From assembly GCF_026914265.1 (NCBI RefSeq), contig NC_069122.1, forward strand, positions 38,305,473-38,369,472: 64,000 nt of DNA, read 5' to 3'. The position numbers and the translations under genes are program-made. Positions 37,402-49,099 of this stretch are shown piece by piece (the stretch's first letter is position 1; each line of letters opens with the position of its first letter). The notes under the pieces are model-generated. The model ran no database searches, was not told where the DNA came from, and saw only the letters and a program-made list of their open reading frames with translations. The DNA is from Mya arenaria (taxonomy: Eukaryota; Mollusca; Bivalvia; Myida; Myidae).

Positions 37402-37918
37402 TAAACGCCCAAGACCGCTTAATGCAGAATACAAAACCAAGATTGTATATGAATACATATTTAAATCAGGTGATAAAATGCAAAACGGCTACAAATTTAA
37501 AACAATAACACAACAACAACAACATGCATTTAAACGCATTTTGCAACAGTTATTTACCATCCAAAACGTTCATTTTTATTAACCACTTGTTTTAAAATGC
37601 AAATTTCAGATTCAGAATAACAATTATTGTCATTTTTTGTCGCTGTATCTAACAATAAGGTACTCAAATCTCAAATAAACATATGTTTACAATGTATAAC
37701 ACCACCATAGTCAAACAGATTATCCGATATGATCATGTAAACATACATGTATATATACTGTAATGGTCAGATGATAAAGTTCAGTGTTAGCGAGGCGTGT
37801 GAATACGAACAGATCACTTGAGTGTCACTCCCCTTATTCCACTCAAGTGATCACTTGATTGTCCCTTACGGATATGTGGTTGGAGTGTGAGTGAGAGTGG
37901 ATGTTCTGAATTCGGCCC
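36300..37918. mobile_element. PIF/Harbinger-like non-autonomous element, TTA target duplication
   Basis: The left end GGGCAGAATTCAGAACAATC and the right end (complement GGGCCGAATTCAGAACATCC) are inverted repeats of about 36 bp that continue as CACTCTCACTCACACTC. TTA flanks each side (36297-36299 and 37919-37921). The GGGC terminus and TTA duplication fit PIF/Harbinger. There is no transposase frame; the inside is AT-rich and holds a large trinucleotide tract at 37118-37402. Confidence 0.8.
37118..37402 (+). repeat. Compound (ATT)n/(CAC,CAT,CAG)n microsatellite
   Basis: Two (ATT)n runs flank an interrupted block of CAT, CAC, CAG and CAA triplets. The Leu/His/Gln/Tyr-rich open frame across it is a repeat artefact. 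Confidence 0.95.
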
Positions 37919-38252
37919 TTACAATTTCAAAATTATATACTACAACATTAAATACATGCATACTAAACTATAGCCTTGGTATCGCAAGTGCATAATTTAT
38001 GTTATTCACCATATACTATAGCATTTTAGACAAATATAGAATCAATTGCAAATGTTATGCAAAGTACACAAATGAAACTTTGTTTTTATTAACAATTTAT
38101 TTGACATGACAACAGATTGTAAAATGTTTCAAATGTTCGATAATCAGCCGTAAACTTTAATCCAATACATGCGATCGGGTTAAATTGCCGGGTTAAATTG
38201 CAGAACACTAATAACTTTATTGATAAAGAAGTAAATAGACGTTATAAACGTC

Positions 38253-38310
38253 TTAAGTAACTTAGAGTTGTCGTTATTTAAAGCCTATCGCTTATCACAA
38301 GGAAGTAAAA
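38253..38310 (+). promoter_or_regulatory. Conserved block upstream of IFI44-like #3
   Basis: TTAGAGTTGTCGTT and ACAAGGAAGTAAA match the blocks upstream of the other array genes, about 140-190 bp before the start codon; the middle is more diverged here. Regulatory role inferred. Confidence 0.4.
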
Positions 38311-38445
38311 AAAGTTTATTGGGGTGTATACATTAAGTGGTGTTTGAAACTTATTGAATTAGAGTATTTAACCGTAAACGAATACATGTTTTAGCTGACA
38401 GCTAGAGATTAGTCATATGAACAAATCGTATAAGCTTTAACCAAT

Positions 38446-41445
38446 ATGGGTAAAGATTTAACAGAAAAGGACTTTGATCAAGTTGAATTCTGGATCGGAA
38501 CTGGACCCAAAACATTCAATCTGTTGTACAGCATAACAAGGGATGGCTGTGACGCGAGTGTGTTTCATCAAAAATGTGACAACCAAGGACCAACACTAAC
38601 AGTCTTGTACAACAAGGAGGGTTCCGTGTATGGAGGATACACAAGTGTTAGTTGGGAGTCACCAGTGAGTTTCGTTAACAAATGTGACGGTTCGGCATTT
38701 CTCTTCCAACTGTATTTTTCTGGCATTGAGACGCCCAAGAAATTTTCAGCAAAGACCGGTCAACAAACAATTAGTGCAAATACCGGTTATGGACCAATAT
38801 TTGGAAGCAGTTCATATTGCGACCTATATACATTTAATGGTGCCGTACACAAGTCTTCTTCGGGAGAATACAACCTTAATGGACACATGCAAAATTTTGG
38901 TACATTGTACGAATCTAAGGAAACATCGTCCAATGATATCAACAACGGACACCTGAGAATGACAGAGTTGAAGGTTTACGTCATCAAAAGTAAGGTATTT
39001 AGTTTTGATTCATGATAATACAATATTAATAATTATTGCTTTTATCGCATTATAGATTTGTCGTGAAAATAGCTGTCTATTATACTATAGTGTATTCATT
39101 AGTTTGCAAATTTACATAAGAGAGAAGAAAAAAAGCTTGAATGATGTATTTTTCGCATTAGATGGTCAAAGAAAAACGCAAGTTTTACCGACTCCTTGGA
39201 GAAAGACAGCAGAATGGTCCCCTAAGGTAAACTAATCATACAAATGCTGAATATCAAATTATGCGTGTTATCTTTTCTCTTGCTTCAAATAAAATTCTTA
39301 GAATAGTTACTTTAGGTTTTCCGGTGGTTAAGAGAGATTTGTCAGTAAAATAGAATTGTTTTTATGTGTTATGTTTTTGTCTTGTGACGTTTTGTGTCGC
39401 TTGTTTGAATTTCAGGCTGCTTGGCTTATTTTTGTTCATAGTTTCCATTGAAATAGTTCGCCGTAGTTGCATGATTGTCGTAATGAAACAGATATTTCCA
39501 TTTGGCAGTTGCTAGAGAGCTTGAAAGAAGAAGTGAAAAGCATCCAGCCCCTTGAAGAAATTGATGTCCCGCATTTCAACATTCTCATCATAGGGCCTTC
39601 AGACTCGGGTAAATCGAGCTTCTGCAATTTGGTAGCCTCTGTGTTTCGCGGAAGAATTTCCCAACGGGCTAGAGTTGGTAGAAACTCGCAAACAAGTACA
39701 ACGACAATGGTACGACTTATACTTATGACCGAAAACACGTTTTTATGTTGTAAAGATAATGATTTGCATATTAAAGCGAACAATCAATGTTATTGTACCG
39801 AATGACATACTTGCTTGATTTAACTGTGAACTTTAATTTCACATTTGATTGGATCAAATTCGACAAGTTTGACAAAAAAAAGGCATGAGTTGTTTGGTTT
39901 GAAAACATAAATATATCCTCTTGATAGGTATGTGTGTCTGTCTGAGTGTCTGTCTGTCTGACTGACTTTTTAAATGGATTTTTGTATGTCTGTCTGTCTG
40001 TCTGTCTGTCTGTCTAATGGCTAAGCTGACAAACATTCCAACTTACCTCGATCAGTCAATGAAACTTGCTAGTATCTATATTTCCGACATACTTGTATTA
40101 GATACAATTTCAGTTTACGCCATACACGGTTGGTGGCAAAGCCTGCCTCAAGCTCTACGATACAAGAGGCATAGCGGAGACGGACACATTGGACCTTCTG
40201 CAATGCAATTTCATACTTGACGGTCATGTTCCAGATTTTTACGAGGTAGGTTAACCAATTGTAAACCAATGTGGCAAAACGGATAATAAATCCATTCTTT
40301 GAATAAAAGTGACAAAACAACATTGGTTTTTACCTTTACTGTCAGTGGACCATTTTCTTAACTAAATTCGAGTTGCATAACGCCTTCAGGAAAACACCTT
40401 AAGTGAACAATTATGTGTGTACTATCAACACTGGGAATATGTTTAAACAGGCGGTCCCATTGGACCGAAAGATAAACACGGTTTTAAAACTTACATTCCA
40501 GTTTCTTTTGTCTGTGTTTAGCTATTGGTTTTAATGTACGACCGTATAATTGTTAAAAGTTACTGTCATTAGAATTCCTTGATACTTTTCTGAAGCATCG
40601 TTTTATGATTGTATTTGTATTACAATAGAGCAGGAGCAATCCATGCATCATAATTTCTTCCTAGATGACGCCAACGAGTCTGATATCATTTGACGATTCA
40701 GATTTTCAACATAAGCCATCATTGAGTGACAAAATGCACTGTGCTGTATTCGTTTTGAACGGATCGACTGTAGGCGACATTTCAACGCCTATGTTGCACA
40801 AATTGATGTCATATCAAAATCTGTTGAACAAAAAAGGTGAAGTATCTAGCATTTTTATAATTCGACAGTTTAGTTGGTGAACGGTTCAAAAAACTACAAA
40901 TTGCCTTCACGTAAATTTTCTAATCCAATTGTCGCATCATATAAGATAAATGAACTTAAATGACTTCAAGGGTTGTCTTTGAAGCATTGTTGTTTCAAAC
41001 TTTGACTTTTATCTTATTTTAGATTGTCTATTTATTATAGAAGAAAACTATTCTAAGAATAATTAGCATGTAAATCATTGACACTCATTCAACATTTCAG
41101 GCATACCACAAGTAGTATTGGTTACGAAAAGTGATAAACTCTGCGAAAAAAACGGCTAAAAATATCAGTAACACGTTCCTCAGCCCAGCAATCAAAGAAG
41201 TAGTCGACAATGTGGCGGGCCTACTGAAACTTCCACGGAACAATATTTGGCCAGTAAAGAATTATGAAGAGGAGGTGGAAAGCGATGAGAACGTCAACAT
41301 CCTTGCTTTGCTAGCTGTCCGACAGATCCTGTTCTTATCAGAGGATTATTTGGAAAACATGAAAGTGAAGCAAAGTAGGAGAGGTAAGGGGAAGGCAAAT
41401 AGAAGCCAGGTTGATGGTGATGTGCTCGGATCAGACACTGCCTAA
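38446..41445 (+). pseudogene. IFI44-like: IFI44-like TLDc-GTPase #3, one frameshift in the last exon
   Basis: Exons 38446-38989, 39162-39226, 39509-39709, 40114-40245, 40665-40836 and 41101-41445 have good splice sites. The first five are fully open: TLDc from MGKDLTEKDFDQVE, P-loop GPSDSGKSS in exon 3, DTRG in exon 4. The last exon is one base longer than in gene #2 because of an A7 run at about 41145-41151 (GCGAAAAAAACGG), which shifts frame and stops after CEKNG, removing the C-terminal 90 or so residues just after the G4 motif. That motif reads TKSD instead of TKID. The remaining exon is otherwise preserved to GSDTA, so the lesion is young or an assembly error in a homopolymer. If the base is real, the product lacks the end of the GTPase fold. 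Confidence 0.8.
39931..40014 (+). repeat. (TCTG)n tract in intron 3 of gene #3
   Basis: GTCTGTCTG repeats with a short interruption. It lies in the same intron as the TCTG tracts of the pseudogene and gene #5, shortly before exon 4, so it is an old intron feature. Confidence 0.85.
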
Positions 41446-41449
41446 ATAT

Positions 41450-42352
41450 ATTCATATATTAACGTGGAAATCGATAAAGACTTCAGATGATAAACTTGAC
41501 TGAAAACAAATACCAGCTGTACTTACAACACCATACGGCAAATGCGTTTGATGGTGAAATGTTTGGATCACGCACTACTCCACCGTTAAAAAGTTATGGT
41601 TTTCGATACTTGAATATTTGAATTCTGAATGCCTGGCGGCTACATATGGGTTAAGGATTTATGTGTGCTGAATGAAAAATATGACACATTGTGATGCCAA
41701 AAAAGTCAATTATTATTCGATTTCAGTTCAGATAAAAAATATTCCAGAGCACAATTACTTACTCTTAGTGGTTGTTCGGTCATTTGCTTTACATATCAGT
41801 AGACAGTAAGCAATACCTTTCAGATGATACCTGCACGAAAAGGTTGCCATGCATCGGTTAGAATGAATGTAAGATTTTGCATGTGACCGCTATGGCAACT
41901 TAACAATTATTTCAAATGATTTTGACATCATTTGAATTTAAAATGTAACATAAGATTTGTATGTACAAGTGTATCCTTTGCATATTTTTTGTTTTGTTTA
42001 ACATGTGTATTTACTCATTCTTAGTCATATGTATTATATGCTGTAAAGATCATAATCATTTTAATACCGTTGTGGGTTTGCAATTTGCAACAAATTATTA
42101 TTACTGATATACATCATTTTGAATTCATTTGAATTTCAATGAAATAACTATTGTAAAACTATTCATATTATTTTATTTTTGATAAAACCATTATCCCATT
42201 AAACTACTAGCGTGAGTCTTGTACACGATTGTTCTTTGCCATGAAATGGCGACAACTAACAAGATTCCTATAAGGAAGCAGCTTCGCTTCAGCAATAATG
42301 CTAATTGTTTGCATGTATGCTTATAACCAACACTAATTCCCTGTAAACTCCT
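41450..42352. other. Convergent intergenic DNA between IFI44-like #3 and C1q-3
   Basis: AT-rich and closely similar to 23280-24212. No gene recognised. Confidence 0.5.
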
Positions 42353-44620
42353 TTATTCTGAATACAAATAAAGTCCAGTGAACGTGGAAAGTCTTAGGGT
42401 TGTACTGCCATCGACGTGTCTTCCATTATGGGTTGCATCTACCCACACCTCGTCCCCCTGCTTCAGTTTCAAGATGATGGTGTTCCCGCCCTGAAGGTCT
42501 TGGTATTGGTGGTATGTATCGACTGCCGCGTCAATCACGTTCGCGCTGTTGAGTACAAGCTCCGCCCACATGTAGTGATTGGCGTCTCGTTGGCCAATGA
42601 CAAACGTGAACATGTAGGTACCACCTTCCGGGCAAGTGAATGCACCGGTGTTGGGACTATAACCTGTACCGTCGTTAGCAAGGACCTAGAAAAATGTAAA
42701 ACGAAGTTGATATGTTTTCATTTTTATTGTTATTATGTTTGCAATATTAGAAAAATTAGTAGCTTTACACGTTTAAAACAAATGTTCATAGCTTTGATAA
42801 GCTATACATGAAGAACGCTTTGAACATGTATATACATGTATGTGGGGGATATAGATGCGTGTTCCAGGAAATAGTATTTTCAAGGTGAATACCAATGCTA
42901 TTGTTTTATGGTGACCATATCCATCATTATACTATCATTTCAGTAAATAGTTATTATGTAGAGCTGTTCAAATTGTCTATACTACATTCATATTCATTCA
43001 TCGGACGTTTGTGATGTCAATTGCATTTTAGAGCTTTTGACACCACAAAAGGCACTTTATTATCAAAGACATCAGCTACAAACCACAGTAATTTTTAAAG
43101 CTAACTTTTATATTTTCTTTACAACATAAGGATACCAGTTTCATTCTTTGCGTGAAATATTACTTAATTTATAGAATAGGTGCTGTCCTAAGGTGATGTC
43201 ATGGTCCAAATATGCCGAAAACGCAATACAACCAAATCCTGTGAAGAAAACAATATATGGTATATGGTGATCCACTTGACATCAAATGGGGAAGTAGCAG
43301 TACCAATGCGAGCCTAAATAATCGGTAGAAAAATAGTTCACAAATGAACGACCAGTGCAATCATTTACCACTAATGAATAAGGACCTGTCAAAGTTAGTT
43401 TACTGAAAGAAATGTTCTTCTCTGCGTTAGGGGATTATAATAAATAATTGGAGGAACGTTCCAACGAAATATTAATTTATCAATATATGGCTTAAAAGGT
43501 AGTTGTCTTTATTGAAACCAACCTTGTCGGCGGCTGGTTGCTTGGTTGTGAGGAGGTGTACTACTCCCTGAATTGTCATTGTCATGCACGGGCGAATCAG
43601 GAAGAGTTGTTGTGTGCACATGAGTTTCGTGGTGATGGTGGCCATCCGAAGTTGCTGAACTTTGGTGAGTTCGACCATCGCGTGATACATAAGAGCATGT
43701 ATGGTTCTTGTTAGTTCCATTGTGGTGATGATGCTGGTGGTGGTAAGTATGAAGTTGATGCTATGATGTTGTATTGTTTTCGTGCACACCTGATTCAGTG
43801 GACTGATTGACTTCTGATAAATGCGAAATGTGTTTTGGATGATTTGTAACTGTGTGATCATGACCGAGATGAATACTGTACAGGCCAGTTATGGCCAATA
43901 AGTGATTTTCCGTGTCTGATTTGTGATGACTATGAGAGCCTGGTCTATGAGAAGAATGGGTGCTTTGAGCTTGGTGTGAATGAACCGCCGTGATGTACAG
44001 GCCCGCTACTGGGACCAAACAGCTTTTTAACCGGATCACAGCCCGACTTGTGACCCTTGTTTTCCTGTTTAAATTGGATATTTGTGTTTGCTGGGTATAC
44101 ACGGTCCGTCAGAGACGGTGCATATTGTTGTTCAGCCCATTGATGATGTGTGCTTGGCTAAGGACTGTCCTGTCTAGCTGTGAAAGTTTGGCGTTGCTTC
44201 TCCTGAATAAGTAAGAACACGGAGCTGAATCAAATACACATTTTGCAATTGCCACTTAAACGTAAGCTTTCGATGTTTTAATGGTTTATGACCACGCGTT
44301 TCAATATAAGGCAATGGTAAAAGGTAGCATATAAACATCTTTTTAACTTATTAAATACCAATACCGCTATATCCAATTATTCTAATGGAACTTTCAATCG
44401 TGACTGTGATACAGAATTAGTTTTACTCCATTTTCAAGCTTTGGTAACAATCACCTTTACGCCAAAATTGAGTGCATATCGAAATATTTACCATACCTTG
44501 CAAATTTTCGAGTCTATTATTAACAACATTTCTTGCATCGTCCTTTCGGGCAATTGTAACATCTATGTTGAATGCTGGAAACTGTAAAAAGCAGCTCAAC
44601 ACACATACATAGGCTTTCAT
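42353..44620 (-). pseudogene. His-rich C1q-domain protein, copy 3 (most complete, probably broken)
   Basis: Minus-strand exons: 44497-44620 starts MKAYVCVLSCFLQFPAFNID, a signal peptide, and ends LENLQ; 43523-44202 holds a coiled coil then Ser/His-rich repeats (HSHHK, GLYSIHLGHDHT); about 43167-43238 starts the C1q domain (FSAYLDHDITLGQH); 42353-42685 finishes it (TYMFTFVIGQRDANHYMW to STTLRLSTFTGLYLYSE, fully open). Lesions against C1q-4 and C1q-1: one base missing in the coiled coil, a TGA in the same region, a stop inside the His-rich part, and a short deletion with loss of the GTAAGT donor after the third exon. The architecture resembles the His-rich C1q heavy-metal-binding protein HIP of Mytilus haemolymph: secreted, trimeric, His side chains binding metal. 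That resemblance is from memory of the family. Confidence 0.75.
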
Positions 44621-44699
44621 GTTTATATGCCTGCCTTTTGCATGGGCAAATTGGTCATGTGGATAACACAACAACATATCCTTGCAAGGAATGTTTACT

Positions 44700-46150
44700 C
44701 TGATTTGCGTTTATTTTGAAGCGATATCGAAACGTTTGGAAGGCATGGACTTATCACTATCAAACCTCTGATGAATTAGAATGTCAACGGCCGGATAGCT
44801 CTTAAAAGGTACGACCAAGTCAATTAAAGGCAACTATCAGACATAGCTTGCCTTAAGCAAGAACATATTTTTTAAAGATGTACTAGTATTTCAATTTGAA
44901 CAAGAGTGCCGATGGGCGAAGCTAATGTTAGTCGGTTTTCTTTTAGTCTAGCAAGGGGCAAAACTCATTAAGTATAAAAGTCAGAGTATAGGACTTTCTG
45001 TTCACGTGCGATTTTTCTCTGACAAAATGAGAAGAAAGTTTCATTGGAAAATCTTCAACAGTTTTCCCGGCATGTTCAAGATTAAAGTTGTTTGCTCTAT
45101 CACACCAACGGCACCAAGGTTATCACAATATCCCGAATGTTTTATTCAAAACGTGAAACGAAAGCCTTTCCCTGTCATTATCTGCACGTCAATCGTAAGG
45201 TTGTTCAAAGGGCATCGTGTCCATTAAATCATTCGGATCGTTTTGTTCTCGCACTATTTGTTGGTTGCCATAAGAATCAAATGATAAATTACGTGCCAGT
45301 GATTTAAAACAAGGCAATATTTACGGTCTACATACTTGCACAAGCTTTTATCTGAATGAAATAAAACCATCTTACTGGAGGTAAATATCATTTTAGAAGT
45401 ACGGGTCACATATTAGAGAACCAGATTTAAATGTTATCTATTTCTTTTGTCAAAATTACATCCGATTTACAGAAACAAGTTAATTTACATATCATATGCA
45501 AACTTACTGGTTTTAAGTTCTAATTATTCTTGCCCAACGTAATGACAAGTTTTGCTTTTAAAAAAGGTTGGTTATATCCAGAAAATTGGAGGTGCGAGTT
45601 AAACGATCTTGCAGGTTAATTAAAATGTCCAAGATATACCCATGATGAAATAACACACAAGTTAATTTGGTAAAGTGTGTAATAATACTGGGAAGGTATT
45701 CATAAAGCATATTACGCCATTTTCTAAGTTGAGTCACTCTCCTTTTTGAATAATCCTATTGGTCATATGATATAAGAACTAAATAGTTTTTGGAATGCAT
45801 TGGCATTGACCTTGTGGTATATATACCTTAATTAAAAACAAACTGTAAAAATCTTATAAAATGATGATTGTTTTAAGAAAGCAATTTAAGTTAGGAAATG
45901 ACTTAAGATGCTCTATAATTATGGCCGAATAACTCCATTTATTCCCATAAACAGTATAACCAGGTTTGGTCAATATTGGATTAGCTGTACGAGGAGACAT
46001 CTTTGTGGAACTAGCCTGCCATGCCTCCATTATTGACCCATAAAACACATGTGTGAAACAAATGTATGTTAACAAAGACACCACAAGGGAATGCAAATAC
46101 TGATCTATTTTAATGTCAGGAAAGGTACTTAACTTGTATTAAAGCAAGAG
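44700..46150. other. Intergenic, no gene recognised
   Basis: AT-rich DNA. Around 44900-45310 a stretch starting GAACAAGAGTGCCGATGGGC is less AT-rich and may be part of a dispersed molluscan repeat, but I see no ends. Frames at 45006-45307 overlap in two phases and look like chance. Confidence 0.4.
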
Positions 46151-46395
46151 TTAAAGCTGCACTCCCACAGATTGACAGTTTAATTATCTGACTCATAATC
46201 AGCTGATTTTGGCGTCAATGACTTCAATGTAGTCATAAGTAAACATAAATATTAAAATCTGTGATCTGAACTCTTGTCAGCACTCAAAACATTTTGTATC
46301 ACAGGTTTCCAGACAATTGCACAACAACTCACACATTTATAGTCAAAAAAATAGAAAGTTGTCAAATCGATAAATATGTGAGAGTGCAGCTTTAA
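46151..46395. mobile_element. 245-bp MITE with TTAAAGCTGCACTC ends
   Basis: TTAAAGCTGCACTCCCACAG at the left and GTGAGAGTGCAGCTTTAA at the right are inverted repeats. The interior has no coding capacity. Its tips resemble those of MITE-A (TTAAAG-GCACTC), so the families may be related. Confidence 0.75.
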
Positions 46396-46399
46396 TTAG

Positions 46400-47913
46400 C
46401 CCTTTTAAAACACATCATCATGTCATCAACAGACACGGGTGGAGTTAAAAAACAGAACCACTGACAAGAAAAAAATACAAAATCATAGGCATAGTTTCTT
46501 TAATTTAGACAGATTTAAGTTGGAGTTTCTGTTTCTGTCGCTCTTGTTTCTGAAAAAAGGGAGCAAAATTGTTGTCAGAAAAATGTATGCATTATATGCA
46601 ATAATAATAATGTCGTTAACCAGTTGTTTTTCTGCTAAAATTTGGATTTTGTTTCCACCTTTACACTTAAAGCCATTAAAAATGATTGAAAGTTAGAAAC
46701 AAACAACTTTAATATCATGACTTTATTCTTTTTGAGAAACAAATGTTCTAAAAACTATGAAACATATACCCTTTTTTCAACTGGGAAACAACCGATTGTG
46801 TTATTAATTTGAGGGGTGGAAGGTTCTTCGTGACATTAAATAAAGAAGCAGACATAACCTTGGCATTTTCACCCTTCTCCTTTTATGTTTTTGTTCATCC
46901 TCAACATGCTAATTATTTCAGATTAATAGTGATACTTATACATACACAAACCTTATTTTTTAAATACTGCTTGGCTTAAGAATGTCAATAAGTCAAACAA
47001 GCCCGGCGATTTTATCAAAATCTAAATTTGGAACATGCCCTATAACATGTTGACAGTGGCATACTTGCAGGTTTCTACCTATTTTAATCACTGACTGTTA
47101 CAAGTAAGGTCGGACAACATTACCAACTTATACATTACATACTTAAACATGTGAACAAGACAATACCATATGTGTATCATAATTTTTAAATACTGATGTT
47201 GCTAATCTCTTTCTCCAACTTCATGACTTTATCAAGAAGCCAGTGATGAAACTTTATACGATGTCATGATTTAGTCATCAAGTAGTCGGTACTGCAGTGA
47301 CTAGCGTTAAAACTGCTTGAATGCATCGCTTTAACGGAGTAATGAGTTTATAATGTATAGCTAGCTTCACAGTATTGTGTGGAAACAAATGACACATCAA
47401 AGGCTATGACAACACCAAGGTAATCTCTCTTCTACATTTCTGTAAATATGGTACAGAACATTGATCATGAAATGTAAAATATTTAACAGTTATAAGATAA
47501 AATCTTGATCATAATACTAGTAAGATTCCATTGATCGATTATAATCGAAAATTGATTGGTTTAGCCAAAACTCGGCGACAATCGATTATTTTTGGTCATA
47601 ATCGATCATCGATTCAACCGGCGAGGTGTTTTTCTTTTTTACTGTCGTTATTTTCGTTCGGTAAATGTCTTCCAATTTTGTCCTCTGAGTAAATGTATAC
47701 ATTCGGAAATGTTCAGTTGTTATATTTAACAATATGGCAAAAGGCAACAACAACACTTAATATTTGAAACATAAACAAACTATAAGCAACCTTAAGGATT
47801 ACAAATTATTGCACAAGAATAAAACTGCAATTATGGTGTTGTCAAAATCGATCATACTATCGATAATCGTTTACTTGAGGTGGAACCGATATTAATTATA
47901 TTGATAACAAAGA
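46400..47913. other. Intergenic, no gene recognised
   Basis: AT-rich. At about 47530-47615 there are several copies of ATCGATTATAATCGA-type palindromes, perhaps part of a degraded element. Nothing else recognised. Confidence 0.4.
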
Positions 47914-48484
47914 GGTGTTTGTCAAACATTATGCCCCAATTAGCGCCATGTTTTCAGGATTATTTGGACAATTGTATGAAATTTGCATGGACCGAAATGT
48001 TAGCTGATTTGTCATTGACATTGGATGCGTTTGAGGCAGTCTTAAGATTATGATCATTCAAAGTGTGAGGATAGTAGGTACAGTTTTTAATTATGTTCAG
48101 ATGATGGCTGATTTGTGCAGATAAAAATAAATCCTCTTGGCAGCAGAAAATAAAAAATATGACAAAATGTTAATGATGAGTATGAGTTATGACCATAACC
48201 TTTGACTCTATGACCTCAAAATCCATAGGAGTCATCAACTGGTCACCCAAAACCTAAATGTCAAGTTTGAGGGTCAGTGGTGCAGACATAGTCCAGTTAT
48301 CACACAGACAATCTTCTTGAACTCAAGGTCACTGTGACCTTGATCTTTGACTCTTGAAATAAAAGGGGTTATCTACGGGTCAGGCCCAATCCCCAAGTCA
48401 AGTTTAGGGGCCAACAGTGCAGGCATTGTAGAGTTTCCATTCGAAGAACATTTTCAAATTCAAGGTCACTGTGATCTTCACCCT
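47914..48484 (-). repeat. 146-bp-monomer element, copy 3 (truncated)
   Basis: Starts GGTGTTTGTCAAACATTATG like the copy at 27082 and holds a perfect AGGTCACTGTGACCT palindrome at 48326. It breaks off at about 48484 where a LINE fragment begins, and lacks the CTTCGAAG end. About 90 bp of unrelated sequence interrupts it near 48080-48180. Confidence 0.8.
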
Positions 48485-49060
48485 TTCAAGAGATGCACTT
48501 TGTATTTATGCTTAAATGTGTTTAACTTTTTTGCATTTCGTATTTCATCGGGAATAGTATTCCAAACCTTCATACTGTAGTACGAAAAAGAATCCATGAA
48601 ATAGTTAGTTCGCAGTGTTTGTATCAAAACTAAATCTTTTTTTTGAAATTGATCTTAGAGAATAGCGTTCATTATTTGCAAAGATTAGCAAATCAGACAT
48701 ATACCTCGGGGCTTTCCATTAAGGGTATTATAGAAAAGGGTTGCACAGTAATATTTACATCTGTCTGTACACGTTTGCCACTGAAGTTCTTGATATCCGT
48801 TTGGAGATGATCGTTTAGGAATTTTAAGAATGATTTTTGCAGCCCTATTTTGCACGGATTTAACTTTATGGAAGTAACTTGAGTTTCCTTTGCCTGAAAT
48901 ATGACAACAATAATCTAAAATGGAAGGATATATGCATTGCAAAACAAACTTTTCATCTCATCATTGAGTTTTAAACAATGGACGTTTCAGAAAAGAGATT
49001 TTACAGTTGATCTATTTCCAAACAATTGCGGACGCCATTTTAGGTTATTATCTAATACGT
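48485..49060 (-). mobile_element. LINE fragment (reverse-transcriptase C-terminal region)
   Basis: The minus strand reads KFVLQCIYPSILDYCCH, then KVKSVQNRAAKIILKIP, then (after one frame change near 48700) NNERYSLRS and SMKVWNTIPDEIRNAKKLN with FKHKYKVHL. This is the usual tail of LINE reverse transcriptases: Y..LDYC, LQ.RA..IL, WN.LP..IR, FK..LK..L. Truncated at the 5' side, with one frameshift; fossil. Confidence 0.75.
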
Positions 49061-49099
49061 ATATAGATTCCAAGTAATTATTGTTTTTTATCGGTAGTA

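Noticed and set aside
37092-37508. 138-residue Leu/His/Gln/Tyr-rich frame
   Set aside because: It translates the compound trinucleotide repeat inside a transposable element; no non-repeat coding sequence supports it.
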